NCBI RefSeq assembly: GCF_000002995.4
Contig: NW_025062290.1
Coordinates: forward strand, 24,655-88,654
DNA length: 64,000 nucleotides
Source of the DNA: Brugia malayi
Taxonomy: Eukaryota > Nematoda > Chromadorea > Rhabditida > Onchocercidae
Reading direction: 5' to 3'
The position numbers and the translations under genes were made by a program. A model generated the notes under the pieces. It did no database searches and was not told the DNA's origin. It saw only the letters and a program-made list of their open reading frames with translations. Every line of letters begins with the position of its first letter. Position 1 is the stretch's first letter. Below, one piece after another: positions 45,719 to 59,100 of this stretch.

Positions 45719-46545
45719 GCTTGTTTTTTATTATATTGGTATTTTTTTTACAATTATTTTTATTTTACAAGCTCTTGGGTGGAACTCAATGTCGTATTGG
45801 ACCTAATAAAGTTGGTTATTCTGGTGTTTTTCAAGCATTATTTGATGGTCTTAAGTTATTAAAGAAAGAACAACTTTTTTTTATTTTTTCTGGTTATCTT
45901 TTTTATTGATGCCTATTTGTGGTTTTATTTTGATGATTTTTTTTTTGGTTTACTTTGCCTTATTTTCTTGTTTTTATGTCTTTTGACTATTCTGGTGTTT
46001 TTTTATTTTGTTTAATGGGTGTTTCTGCATATTTTATTATGTTATCTGGAATTTTTAGTGGAGGTAAATATTCTTTTATTGGCGGTTTACGAGCTTGTGC
46101 CCAAAGTTATTCTTATGAAATTGCTTTTTCTGTTTATTTACTTATTTTTTTGTTATTTAACAAGAGATTATGTTTGTCTTTTAGTTTTTGTTTATTCTTT
46201 TTTTTTATTTTTTACCTTTTTTTTGTTTAGTTTTAATTGATTTGCATCGTGCTCCATTTGATTTATCTGAATGTGAGAGAGAGTTAGTTAGAGGTTTTAA
46301 TGTAGAATATTCTAGTGTGGATTTTGCTTCGTTATTTTTAGGTGAATATGGTAATTTATTGTATTTAGTTGTTTACTTCTAGTTTCTTTTTTGTATAAGA
46401 TTTTTTTTTTATGTTATTGTTTGTCTAATTATTTTTTTAGTGCTTATCCTCGTTTTCGTTTTGATGTTTTAATATATGTGTGTTGATTTTATTTTTACCT
46501 ATTGGGTTTTTTTTTGGGTTTTCTTTTGTTGTTTTTATGTTATGC
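45719..46545 (+). pseudogene. nad1: nad1 (NUMT copy, several frameshifts)
   Basis: Complex I subunit 1 (quinone-site subunit). Recognised from [52 protein letters not shown] and [18 protein letters not shown]. Frame changes occur near 45770, near 46200 (a T run) and near 46380, and further on toward SAYPRFRFDVLM. The expected charged motif just before LLGGTQ is replaced by unrelated residues. Clearly non-functional. Confidence 0.85.
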
Positions 46546-46598
46546 TTACTTAGTTTAATTTTTTGAATAATATTTGAAAAGATATAGATTTTTTAAGC
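46543..46598 (+). tRNA. trnF: trnF (GAA), NUMT copy, tentative
   Basis: TATTTGAAAAGATA contains GAA at the right position between nad1 and atp6. Stem pairing is weak. Confidence 0.45.
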
Positions 46599-47195
46599 GA
46601 TTTATTATCTGTTATTTGATTTTTGATATTATTTTATTTATTTTATATGGAATTATTGAGGTTTGGTTATTTGGATTTTTGGGTTAATTTTTTAATTTTT
46701 TGGTGACTAGTTTTAGTCACCAGAGTGTTCAATCTAGATTTTTTTTTAAGTTTACCGTATTTTTTCTTACTATGTTTTGGTTTTGTGGGTTAGTTTTCCC
46801 TTTATTCAGTCCTTGGGCTAGTGTTGGTTTTTATTTTTATTACTAATTTTCTTGACTTGGAGTTCGCACTTTTACTTTGGCTATTGATAGGTTTATGGTT
46901 TTTTTGAAGAGGATCATTCTTGGGAATGAATTTCTAGATTAGTTATATTTTTTCTCACTGGTTAAGGCTTTTGATGAGCGGTGTCGCTTTGACTTTACGT
47001 ATTAGTATTATTTTTCTAATTGGTCATTTTTTAATGTTTACTATTTTAGATTTAGGTTTTTTTTTCTTTTTTTTCTTTATTATTGTTGTACCTATTGAAT
47101 TGTTTTTTGCTTTTTTACAAAGTTATATTTTTTTTAATTTTGATTTGTATGTTTCTATTAAATATGATTTAGTTTTATTTTATTATAGTAGTTTA
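46590..47195 (+). pseudogene. atp6: atp6 (NUMT copy, frameshifted)
   Basis: ATP synthase subunit a. The N-terminal part reads to about 46790. A middle piece in another frame has RTFTLAIDSFMVFLK. The C-terminal part, from 46971, is GVALTLRISIIFLIGHF and VVPIELFFAFLQSYIFF, containing the Arg essential for proton transfer. At least two frame changes and an in-frame TAG near 46937 disable it. GGTGACT-AGTTTT-AGTCACC at about 46698-46717 forms a small hairpin within the gene. Confidence 0.82.
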
Positions 47196-47246
47196 AGTTT
47201 AGAATTTTGTTTTAATAGAACAATGGTTTGTTATAATTTTCTTTTT

Positions 47247-47301
47247 TTTAAGCTTTTTAGTATTTTTGGTATTTTTGTTTTCCAAACAAAAGGATTTTAA
47301 G
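47247..47301 (+). tRNA. trnG: trnG (TCC), NUMT copy
   Basis: Anticodon arm TTTGT-TTTCCAA-ACAAA is perfect, with a TCC anticodon. Immediately before cox2. A trnI expected just upstream was not resolved. Confidence 0.65.
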
Positions 47302-48478
47302 CTAATAGTTTATTTACAAAATTATCTATTTCCTGTCCCTAGTAATTCTTATTGTTGTTATTTTATTCATATTTATTATTCTCATGTTATTTTTTTTGGT
47401 TTTTTTATTATATTTTTAGTAAGTTTTGGTTTGTATTTTTATGGTAATTCTTTATGTTAAATTAAAACGTAGTATAGCCGTATAATTGAATTAATTTGCA
47501 AGTTTTGATTGTTAATTTTTTAGTTATTATAGCTGGCCCGGATTTTGGTTAATTCAATATCAAGTGTCGTGAAAGGTTTGTCTGGTTGATATTCGAATAG
47601 TTGCAATATAGTAGGAAGACTAATGAACCTTTATTTTTCGCAAACGTAGTATTAATAAACAGAGCAATAAAATTAAGAGAGAAGAAATTTATATTAAAGA
47701 AGAAGATCGGAGGAATTGATATTGGTTAACAGAGTAATAGTCGACAATGATGATAATGATTCCTTTTTTGTTAGAATTGAATTTATATGAGTGGGGATTG
47801 GGCGTGTCTAGGATAAAAATCATATGTGTAAAGAATTGAAAGTGTTTACAACAAAAGATTAAAATGAAAGCTAATTTCAATTTTACAGAAAAAGTATATG
47901 TGTAAAGAATTGGAAGTGTTTACAAACAAAAAGATTAAAATGAAAGCTAATTTCAATTTTACAGAAAAAGTATCTGTGTAAAGAATTGGAATTGTTTACA
48001 ACGAAAAGAAGAGATGATTTATGATAGTATGAAAATAGTTAGTTTTTGCGAAATTATAATTCGCGACATCAAGGTCGTATGTTTCGTCAATCAAAGTTAA
48101 CTTTAAAAGTTATTGGCCACCAATGATATTAGAGTTATGAATATAGTGACAATAGTAGGTTAATTTTTGATTCTTTTATAAAGCTTGTTGATGATTTAAA
48201 TTTAGGTGATTTTCGGTTATTTGATGTTGATAATCGTTGTGTTTTACCTGTTGGTCTTTACTGTACTTCTAGTGATGTAATTCATTCTTTTGCTGTACCT
48301 AAGTGTTTTGTTATAATAGATGCTTTAAATGGTTTATTAACTAAAATTACTTTTAATTTTTCTTGTTGTGGCTTGTTTTATGATCAATGTTCTGAAATTT
48401 GCGGTGCTAACCGTAGTTTTATGCCTATTGCTTTGGAGTTGTTGAAAAGCTTGGTCTTTAGGATATTTATTAGGTTAA
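47300..48478 (+). pseudogene. cox2: cox2 (NUMT copy, split by an LTR and frameshifted)
   Basis: Cytochrome oxidase subunit II. The N-terminal part (47300-47564) has YLFPVPSNSYCCYFIH and membrane segments, with frame losses near 47457 and 47545. After the LTR (47565-48068) the CuA part resumes with LTLKVIGHQWYWSYEYSD, FDVDNRCVLPV, TSSDVIHSFAVPK and QCSEICGANRSFMPIALE. CuA ligands (Cys, Cys, His, Met) are visible. A last frame change lies near 48440, before the end at about 48478. Confidence 0.88.
47565..48068 (-). mobile_element. Solo BEL/Pao LTR inserted in NUMT cox2
   Basis: 504 bp, plus strand TGTCGTGAAAGG to TTCGCGACA, in minus orientation relative to the elements. It is flanked by a perfect 5-bp target duplication, TCAAG (47560-47564 and 48069-48073), as expected for BEL/Pao. 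No internal sequence remains, so it is a solo LTR left by LTR-LTR recombination. It contains the same GAAAGCTAATTTCAATTTT subrepeats as the other LTRs. Removing it rejoins cox2 at that point. Confidence 0.95.
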
Positions 48479-48482
48479 ATTC

Positions 48483-48541
48483 TCAGTGTTTAAATATTTA
48501 GTTGTGGTCTAAAAGATTTTAGGAAATTTAATTATTTTTTA
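48483..48541 (+). tRNA. trnH: trnH (GTG), NUMT copy
   Basis: Anticodon arm TTTAG-TTGTGGT-CTAAA is perfect, with a GTG anticodon. Follows cox2 and is the last recognisable mitochondrial gene. Confidence 0.7.
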
Positions 48542-49103
48542 ATTTTATTTTTGGTATTACATATCAGTAGAAGTTTTTATCATAATTCATTTTGATTAAT
48601 TCATGCCACTTCTCTGCAAATATAACAATGTCATTAGAAGATATTTTGATTAATTCATTAACTCATACCATTTCTTTACCAATGTAAACAAGATCACTAG
48701 GAGACATTTTGATAAATTCATCAACTCATACCATTTCTCTACACATATAACAATATCACTAGAAAACATTTCGATAAATTCATGCCACTTCTCTGCAAAT
48801 ATAACAAAATCACTAGAAGACATTTTTTTTATTTCATGTCACTTCTCCATTGATATAACAATATCACTAGAAGATATTTTGATTAATCCACGCCATTTCT
48901 CTGCAAATATAACAATATCATTAGAAGACATTTTGATTAATTCACGCCATTTCTCTGCAAATATAACAATATCACTAGAAGATATTTTGTATATTCATAA
49001 ACTCATACCATTTCTCTACAGATATAACAATATCACTAGAAAACATTTCGATAAATTCATGCCACTTCTCTGCAAATATAACAATATCACTAGAAGATAT
49101 TTT

Positions 49104-52100
49104 GACTAATTCATTAACTCATACCATTTCTTTACCAATATAACAAGATCAGTAGGAGACATTTTGATTAATTCACGTCATTTCTCTGCAAATACAACAA
49201 TATCACTAGAAGATATTTTATTTACTTCATTGACTCACGCCATTATTCTACCGATATATAATATCATTAGAATTTTTTGATTAATTCATTAACCAATACC
49301 ATTTCTCTGCAGATATAACAATACCATAGAAGACATTTCAATTGCTTCATTAACTTGTACCATTTCTCTGTAGATAAACAATATCACTAGAAGACATTTT
49401 TAATTAATTAATTCTCCATTGTTATAACAATATCAGTAGAAGATATTTTGATTAATTCATGACATTTCTCTGCAAATATAACAAGATCACTAGGAGATAT
49501 TTCGATAAATTCATACCATTTCTCTACAAATAAAACAATATCATTAGAAGACATTTTATTTACTCCATTAACTCATACCATTTCTCTACAGATAAACAAT
49601 ATCACTAGAAGATATTTCGATAAATTCATGTCACTTCTCTGTAAATATAACAATATCACTAGAAGATATTTCGATTGATTCATGCATTTCTCTTCAAATA
49701 TAACAATATCAATAGAAGATATTTTATTTACCTCATTGACTCACGCCATTATTCTACCGATATAATAATATCATTAGAAGACATTTTGATTAATTCATTA
49801 ACTAATACCATTTCTCTACAGATAAAACAATAACATTAGAAGAATTTTTGATTAGTTCATTAACTCGTATCATTTCTCTACAAATAAAACAATATCATTA
49901 GAAGACATTTTATTACTTTATTAGCTCGTACCATTTCTCTGTAGATAAAACAATATCACTAGAAAACATTTTGAATAATTCACGCCATTTCTCTGCAAAT
50001 ACAACAATATCACTAGAAGATATTTTGATTAATTCATGACATCACTCTGCAATTATAACAAGATCACTAGGAGATATTTCGATAAATTCATACCATTTCT
50101 CTACAAATAAATCAATATCATTAGAAGACATTTTATTTACTCCATTAACTCATACCATTTCTCTACAGATAAACAATATCACTAGAAGACATTTTGAATA
50201 ATTCACGCCATTTCTCCGCATATATAATAATATCACTAGAAGATATTTCGATAAATCATGCCATTTCTCTGCAAATATAACAAGATCACTAGAGACATTA
50301 TGATTTTTTCATTAACTCATACCATTTCTCTACAGATATAACAATATCACAAGAAGACATTTTGAATAATTCACGCCATTTCTCAGCAAATATAACAATA
50401 TCACAAGAAGATATTTCGATAAATTCATGACATTTCTCCTGCAAATATAACAAATCACTAGGGACATTATGATTTTTTCATTAACTCATACCATTTCTCT
50501 ACAGATATAACAATATCACAAGAAGACATTTTGAATAATTCACGCCATTTCTCAGCAAATATAACAATATCACAAGAAGATATTTTGATTGATTCATGAC
50601 ATTTCTCTGCAAATATAACAATATCACTAGAGGATATTTTGATTAACTCATATCATTTCTCTACCGATATAACAATATCACTAGATGACATCTTATTTAC
50701 TCCATTAACTCATACCATTTCTCTAGAGATAAACAATATCATTAGAAGACATTTTGATTAATTCATTAACTCATACCATTTCTCTACCGATTAAACAATA
50801 TCACTAGAAGATATTTTGATTAATTCATGCCACTTCTCTGCAAATACAACAATATCACTAGAAGACATTTTTTTTATTTCATGTCACTTCTCCATTGATA
50901 TAACAATATCAGTAGAAGATATTCTGATTAATACATGACATCTCTCTGCAATTATAACAAGATCACTAGGAGACATTTCGATAAATTCATACCATTTCTC
51001 TACAAATAAAACAATATCATTAGAAGACATTTTATTTACTCCATTAACTCATACCATTTCTCTACAGATAAACAATATCACTAGAAGACATTTTGAATAA
51101 TTCACGCCATTTCTCTGCAAACATAACAATATCACTAGAAGATATTTCGATAAATTCATGACATTTCTCTGCAAATATAACAATATCACTAGAGGATATT
51201 TTGATTAACTCATATCATTTCTCTACAGATATAACAATATCACTAGAAGACATTTTGAGTAATTCACGCCATTTCTCCGCAAATAAAATAATATCACTAG
51301 AAGATATTTCGATTAAATCATGCCATTTCTCTGCTGATATAAACAATACCAGTAGAAGATATTTTGATTAATTCATGACATTTCTCTGCAAATATAACAA
51401 GATCACTAGAAGACATTTCGATAAATTCATGCCGTTTCTCTGCAAATATAACAATATCACTAGAAGATATTATGATTGATTCATGACATTTCTCCGCAAA
51501 TACAACAATATCACTAGATGACAGTTTGAATAATTCACGCCATTTCTCTGCAAATATAACAATATCACTAGAAGATATTTTGATTGATTCATGACATTTC
51601 TCTGCAAATATAACAAGATCACTAGGAGACATTATGATTAATTCATTAACTCATACCATTTCTCTACAGATATAACAATATCACTAGAAGACATTTTGAA
51701 TAATTCACGCCATTTCTCTGCAAATATAACAATATCACTAGAAGATATTTCGATAAATTCATGCCACTTCTCTGTAAATATAACAATATCACTAGAAGAT
51801 ATTTCGATAGATTCATGCCATTTCACTTCAAATACAACAATATCAATAGAAGATATTTTATTTACTTCATTGACTCACGCCATTATTCTACCGATTTAAT
51901 AATATCATTAGAAGACATTTTGAATAATTCATTAACTTATACCATTTCTCTGTAGATAAAACAATATCACTAGAAGACATTTTAATTAATTAATTCACAC
52001 CATTTCTCTACAGATAAAACAATAACATTGGAAGAATTTTCTGATTAGTTCATTAACTCGTATCATTTCTCTACAAATAAAACAATATCATAAGAAGACA

Positions 52101-55100
52101 TTTTATATACTTCATTGACTCATACCATTATTCTACCGATATAACAATATCACTAGAAGACATTTTAATTGCTTCATTAACTCGTACCGTTTCTCTGCAG
52201 ATTAAACAAAATCACTAGAAGACATTTTGAATAATTCACGCCATTTCTCTGCAAACATAACAATATCACTAGAGGATATTTTGATTAATTCATGACATTT
52301 CTCTGCAGATATAACAATCTCACTAGAAGACATTTTGAATAATTCGCGCCATTTCTCTGCAAACATAACAATATCACTAGAAGATATTTTGATTTAATTC
52401 ATGACACTTCTCCGCAAATATAACAATATCACTAGATGATATTTTGATTAATTCATGACATTTCTCTGCAAATATAACAAGATCACTAGGAGACATTATG
52501 ATTAATTCATTAACTCATACCATTTCTCTACAGATATAACAATATCACTAGAAGATATTTCGATAAATTCATGCCACTTCTCTGTAAATATAACAATATC
52601 ACTAGAAGATATTTTGACTAATTCATTAACTCATACCATTTCTTTACCAATATAACAAGATCAGTAGGAGACATTTTGATTAATTCACGTCATTTCTCTG
52701 CAAATACAACAATATCACTAGAAGATATTTTATTTACTTCATTGACTCACGCCATTATTCTACCGATATAATAATATCATTAGAATTTTTTGATTAATTC
52801 ATTAACCAATACCATTTCTCTGCAGATATAACAATACCACTAAAGACATTTCAATTGCTTCATTAACTTGTACCATTTCTCTGTAGATAAAACAATATCA
52901 CTAGAAGACATTTTTAATTAATTAATTCTCCATTGATATAACAATATCAGTAGAAGATATTTTGATTAATTCATGACATTTCTCTGCAAATATAACAAGA
53001 TCACTAGGAGATATTTCGATAAATTCATACCATTTCTCTACAAATAAAACAATATCATTAGAAGACATTTTATTTACCCATTAACTCATACCATTTCTCT
53101 ACAGATAAACAATATCACTAGAAGATATTTTCGATAAATTCATGTCACTTCTCTGTAAATATAAACAATATCACTAGAAGATATTTTATTTACCTCATTG
53201 ACTCACGCCATTATTCTACCGATATAATAATATCATTAGAAGACATTTTGATTAATTCATTAACTAATACCATTTCTCTACAGATAAAACAATAACATTA
53301 GAAGAATTTTTGATTAGTTCATTAACTCGTATCATTTCTCTACAAATAAAACAATATCATTAGAAGACATTTTATTTACTTTATTAGCTCGTACCATTTC
53401 TCTGTAGATAAAACAATATCACTAGAAACATTTTGAATAATTCACGCCATTTCTCTGCAAATACAACAATATCACTAGAAGATATTTCGATAAATTCATG
53501 CCATTTCTCTGCAAAATATAACAAGATCACTAGGAGACATTATGATTTTTTCATTAACTCATACCATTTCTCTACAGATATAACAATATCACAAGAAGAC
53601 ATTTTGAATAATTCACGCCATTTTCTCAGCAAATATAACAATATCACAAGAAGATATTTCGATAAATTCATGACATTTCTCTGCAAATATAACAAGATCA
53701 CTAGGAGACATTATGATTTTTTCATTAACTCATACCATTTCTCTACAGATATAACAATATCACAAGAAGACATTTTGAATAATTCACGCCATTTCTCAGC
53801 AAATATAACAATATCACAAGAAGATATTTGATTGATTCATGACATTTCTCTGCAAATATAACAATATCACTAGAGGATATTTTTGATTAACTCATATCAT
53901 TTCTCTACCGATATAACAATATCACTAGATGACATCTTATTTACTCCATTAACTCATACCATTTCTCTAGAGATAAACAATATCATTAGAAGACATTTTG
54001 AATAATTCATTAACTCATACCATTTCTCTACCGATTAAACAATATCACTAGAAGATATTTTGATTAATTCATGCCACTTCTCTGCAAATACAACAATATC
54101 ACTAGAAGACATTTTTTTTTATTTCATGTCACTTCTCCATTGATATAACAATATCAGTAGAAGATATTCTGATTAATACATGACATCTCTCTGCAATTAT
54201 AACAAGATCACTAGGAGACATTTCGATAAATTCATACCATTTCTCTACAAATAAAACAATATCATTAGAAGACATTTTATTTACTCCATTAACTCATACC
54301 ATTTCTCTACAGATAAACAATATCACTAGAAGACATTTTGAATAATTCACGCATTTCTCTGCAAACATAACAATATCACTAGAAGATATTTCGATAAATT
54401 CATGACATTTCTCTGCAAATATAACAATATCACTAGAGGATATTTTGATTAACTCATATCATTTCTCTACAGATATAACAATATCACTAGAGGACATCTT
54501 ATTTACTCATTAACTCATACCATTTCTCCTGCAGATTAAACAATATCACTAGAACAAATTTGAATAATTCACGCCATTTCTCCGCAAATAAAATAATATC
54601 ACTAGAAGATATTTCGATTAAATCATGCCATTTCTCTGCTGATATAAACAATACCAGTAGAAGATATTTTGATTAATTCATGACATTTCTCTGCAAATAT
54701 AACAAGATCACTAGAAGACATTTCGATAAATTCATGCCGTTTCTCTGCAAATATAACAATATCACTAGAAGATATTATGATTGATTCATGACATTTCTCC
54801 GCAAATACAAACAATATCAGTAGATGACAGTTTGAATAATTCACGCCATTTCTCTGCAATATAAACAATATCACTAGAAGATATTTGATTGATTCATGAC
54901 ATTTCTCTGCAAATATAACAAGATCACTAGGAGACATTATGATTTAATTCATTAACCATACCATTTCTCTACAGATATAAGCAATATCACTAGAAGACAT
55001 TTTGAATAATTCACGCCATTTCTCTGCAAATATAACAATATCACTAGAAGATATTTCGATAAAATTCATGCCTACTTCTCTGTAAATATAACAATATCAC

Positions 55101-58100
55101 TAGAAGATATTTCAATAACTTCATTGCCACTTCTCTGTAAATATAACAATATCACTAGAAAGATATTCGAATAGATTCATCACATTATCACTCATAATAC
55201 AACAATATCCAATAGAAGATATTTTATTACTTCATTGACTCACGCCATTTTCTCTAGCCGATTTAATAATATCATTAGAAGACATTTTGAATAATTCATT
55301 AACTTATACCATTTCTCTGTAGATAAAACAATATCACTAGAAGACATTTTTAATTAATTAACTCAACCATTTCTCTACAGTATAAAACAATAACATTGGA
55401 AGAATTCTGATTGTTCATTAACTCGTATCATTTCTCTACAAAATAAAACAATATCATAAGAAGACATTTATATACTTCATTGACTCATACATTATTCTAC
55501 CGATCATAACAATATCACTAGAAGACATTTTAATTGCTTCATTAACTAGTAACGCGTGTCTTGCTGCCAGATAAAACAAAATCACTAGAAAGACATTTTG
55601 AATAATTCACGCCATTTCTCTGCAAACATAACAATATCACTAGAGATATTTTGATTAATTCATGACATTTCTCTGCAGATATAACAATCTCACTAGAAGA
55701 CATTTTGAATAATTCGCGCCATTTCTCTGCAAACATAACAATATCACTAGAATATATTTTGATTAATTCATGACACTTCTCCGCAAATATAACAATATCA
55801 CTAGATGATATTTTGATTAATTCATGGACATTTCTCTGCAAATATAACAAGATCACTAGAAGACATTATGATTAATTCATAACTCATACCATTCTCTACA
55901 GATATAACAATATCACTAGAAGATATTTCGATAAATTCATGGCCACTTCTCTGTAAATATAACAATATCACTAGAAGACTATTTTGACTAATTCATTAAC
56001 TCATACCATTTCTTTACCAATATTAACAAGATCAGTAGGAGACATTTTTGATTAATTCACCGTCATTTCTCTGCAAATACAACAATATCACTAAGAAGAT
56101 ATTTTATTTACTTCATTGACTCACGCCATTATTCTACCGATATAATAATATCATTAGAAATTTTTTGATTAATTCATTAACCAATACCATTTCTCTGCAG
56201 ATATAACAATACCACTAGAAACATTTCAATTGCTTCATTAACTTGTACCATTTCTCTGTAGATAAACAAATATCACTAGAAGACATTTTTAATTAATTAA
56301 TTCTCCATTGATATAACAATATCAGTAGAAGATATTTTGATTAATTCATGACATTTCTCTGCAAATATAACAAGATCACTAGGAGATATTTCGATAAATT
56401 CATACCATTTCTCTACAAATAAAACAATATCATTAGAAGACATTTTATTTACTCCATTAACTCATACCATTTCTCTACAGATAAACAATATCACTAGAAG
56501 ATATTTCGATAAATTCATGTCACTTCTCTGTAAATATAACAATATCACTAGAAGATATTTTATTTACCTCATTGACTCACGCCATTATTCTACCGATATA
56601 ATAATATCATTAGAAGACATTTTGATTAATTCATTAACTAATACCATTTCTCTACAGATAAAACAATAACATTAGAAGAATTTTTGATTAGTTCATTAAC
56701 TCGTATCATTTCTCTACAAATAAAACAATATCATTAGAAGACATTTTATTTACTTTATTAGCTCGTACCATTTCTCTGTAGATAAAACAATATCACTAGA
56801 AAACATTTTGAATAATTCACGCCATTTCTCTGCAAATACAACAATATCACTAGAAGATATTTCGATAAATTCATGCCATTTCTCTGCAAATATAACAAGA
56901 TCACTAGGAGACATTATGATTTTTTCATTAACTCATACCATTTCTCTACCGATATAACAATATCACTAGATGACATCTTATTTACTCCATTAACTCATAC
57001 CATTTCTCTAGAGATAAACAATATCATTAGAAGACATTTTGAATAATTCATTAACTCATACCATTTCTCTACCGATTAAACAATATCACTAGAAGATATT
57101 TTGATTAATTCATGCCACTTCTCTGCAAATACAACAATATCACTAGAAGACATTTTTTTTTATTTCATGTCACTTCTCCATTGATATAACAATATCAGTA
57201 GAAGATATTCTGATTAATACATGACATCTCTCTGCAATTATAACAAGATCACTAGGAGACATTTCGATAAATTCATACCATTTCTCTACAAATAAAACAA
57301 TATCATTAGAAGACATTTTATTTACTCCATTAACTCATACCATTTCTCTACAGATAAACAATATCACTAGAAGACATTTTGAATAATTCACGCCATTTCT
57401 CTGCAAACATAACAATATCACTAGAAGATATTTCGATAAATTCATGACATTTCTCTGCAAATATAACAATATCACTAGAGGATATTTTGATTAACTCATA
57501 TCATTTCTCTACAGATATAACAATATCACTAGAGGACATCTTATTTACTCCATTAACTCATACCATTTCTCTGCAGATTAAACAATATCACTAGAAGACA
57601 TTTTGAATAATTCACGCCATTTCTCCGCAAATAAAATAATATCACTAGAAGATATTTCGATTAAATCATCCATTTCTCTGCTGATATAAACAATACCAGT
57701 AGAAGATATTTTGATTAATTCATGACATTTCTCTGCAAATATAACAAGATCACTAGAAGACATTTCGATAAATTCATGCCGTTTCTCTGCAAATATAACA
57801 ATATCACTAGAAGATATTATGATTGATTCATGACATTTCTCCGCAAATACAACAATATCAGTAGATGACAGTTTGAATAATTCACGCCATTTCTCTGCAA
57901 AATAACAATATCACTAGAAGATATTTTGATTGATTCATGACATTTCTCTGCAAATATAACAAGATCACTAGGAGACATTTTCGATAAATTCATGCCACTT
58001 CTCTGTAAATATAACAATATCACTAGAAGATATTTCGATAAATTCATGCCACTTCTCTGTAAATATAACAATATCACTAGAAGATATTTCGATAGATTCA

Positions 58101-59100
58101 TGCCATTTCACTTCAAATACAACAATATCAATAGAAGATATTTTATTTACTTCATTGACTCACGCCATTATTCTACCGATTTAATAATATCATTAGAAGA
58201 CATTTTGAATAATTCATTAACTTATACCATTTCTCTGTAGATAAAACAATATCACTAGAAGACATTTTTAATTAATTAATTCACACCATTTCTCTACAGA
58301 TAAAACAATAACATTGGAAGAATTTCTGATTAGTTCATTAACTCGTATCATTTCTCTACAAATAAAACAATATCATAAGAAGACATTTTATATACTTCAT
58401 TGACTCATACCATTATTCTACCGATATAACAATATCACTAGAAGACATTTTAATTGCTTCATTAACTCGTACCATTTCTCTGCAGATTAAACAATATCAC
58501 TAGAAGACATTTTGAATAATTCACGCCATTTCTCTGCAAACATAACAATATCACTAGAGGATATTTTGATTAATTCATGACATTTCTCTGCAGATATAAC
58601 AATCTCACTAGAAGACATTTTGAATAATTCGCGCCATTTCTCTGCAAACATAACAATATCACTAGAAGATATTTTGATTAATTCATGACACTTCTCCGCA
58701 AATATAACAATATCACTAGATGATATTTTGATTAATTCATGACATTTCTCTGCAAATATAACAAGATCACTAGGAGACATTATGATTAATTCATTAACTC
58801 ATACCATTTCTCTACAGATAAAACAATATCACTAGAAGATATTTCGATAAATTCATGCCACTTCTCTGTAAATATAACAATATCACTAGAAGATATTTCG
58901 ATAAATTCATGCCACTTCTCTGTAAATATAACAATATCACTAGAAGATATTTCTATAAATTCATGCCACTTCTCTGTAAATAGAACAATATCACTAGAAG
59001 ATATTTCGATAGATTCATGCCATTTCACTTCAAATATAACAATATCAATAGAAGATATTTTATTTACTTCATTGACTCACGCCATTATTCTACCGATATA
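49104..59100 (+). repeat. Higher-order repeat I, about 3.0-3.5 kb, three copies
   Basis: A distinctive variant (GACTAATTCATTAACTCATA followed by CCATTTCTTTACC) recurs at 49104, 52616 and 55986. Other marker variants (GATGACAGTTTGAATAATTC near 51513, 54825, 57863; ACATTTATATACTTCATTG-like near 52095, 55465, 58383) keep the same order. Periods are 3512 and 3370 bp at one marker and 2.9-3.4 kb at others, so copies differ by loss or gain of monomers. Confidence 0.85.
54500..56250. other. Indel-rich stretch of the satellite (likely consensus error)
   Basis: Within this copy many single-base insertions and deletions break otherwise invariant words (for example GGCCACTTCTC, CACTAGAAAGACATT, GCGTGTCTTGCTGCC near 55555), while the matching parts of the flanking higher-order copies (51.2-52.6 and 57.6-59.0 kb) are clean. 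Confidence 0.7.

Larger units (their letters stand above)
36130..48570 (+). other. NUMT: nuclear copy of most of a filarial mitochondrial genome
   Basis: About 12.4 kb including a 504-bp LTR insertion, so roughly 11.9 kb of mitochondrial sequence. All genes are on the plus strand, in the order nad5, E, S1, nad2, T, nad4, cox1, W, nad6, R, Q, cob, L1, cox3, AT region, A, L2, N, K, nad4L, rrnS, (Y), nad1, F, atp6, G, cox2, H. TGA reads Trp, AGA Ser and ATA Met throughout. Missing are rrnL, nad3 and the tRNAs between cox2-H and nad5. Nuclear status is shown by satellite and unique nuclear flanks, disabling lesions, and a retrotransposon LTR in cox2. Junctions are at about 36.13 and 48.55-48.59 kb and cannot be placed to the base. 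Confidence 0.93.

Noticed and set aside
36130..48570. The segment being true mtDNA placed in the window by chimeric assembly
   Set aside because: The solo LTR with target duplication inside cox2, and lesions in five genes, argue for a nuclear copy. A partial correction by mitochondrial reads on the left half remains possible and is listed as a finding.
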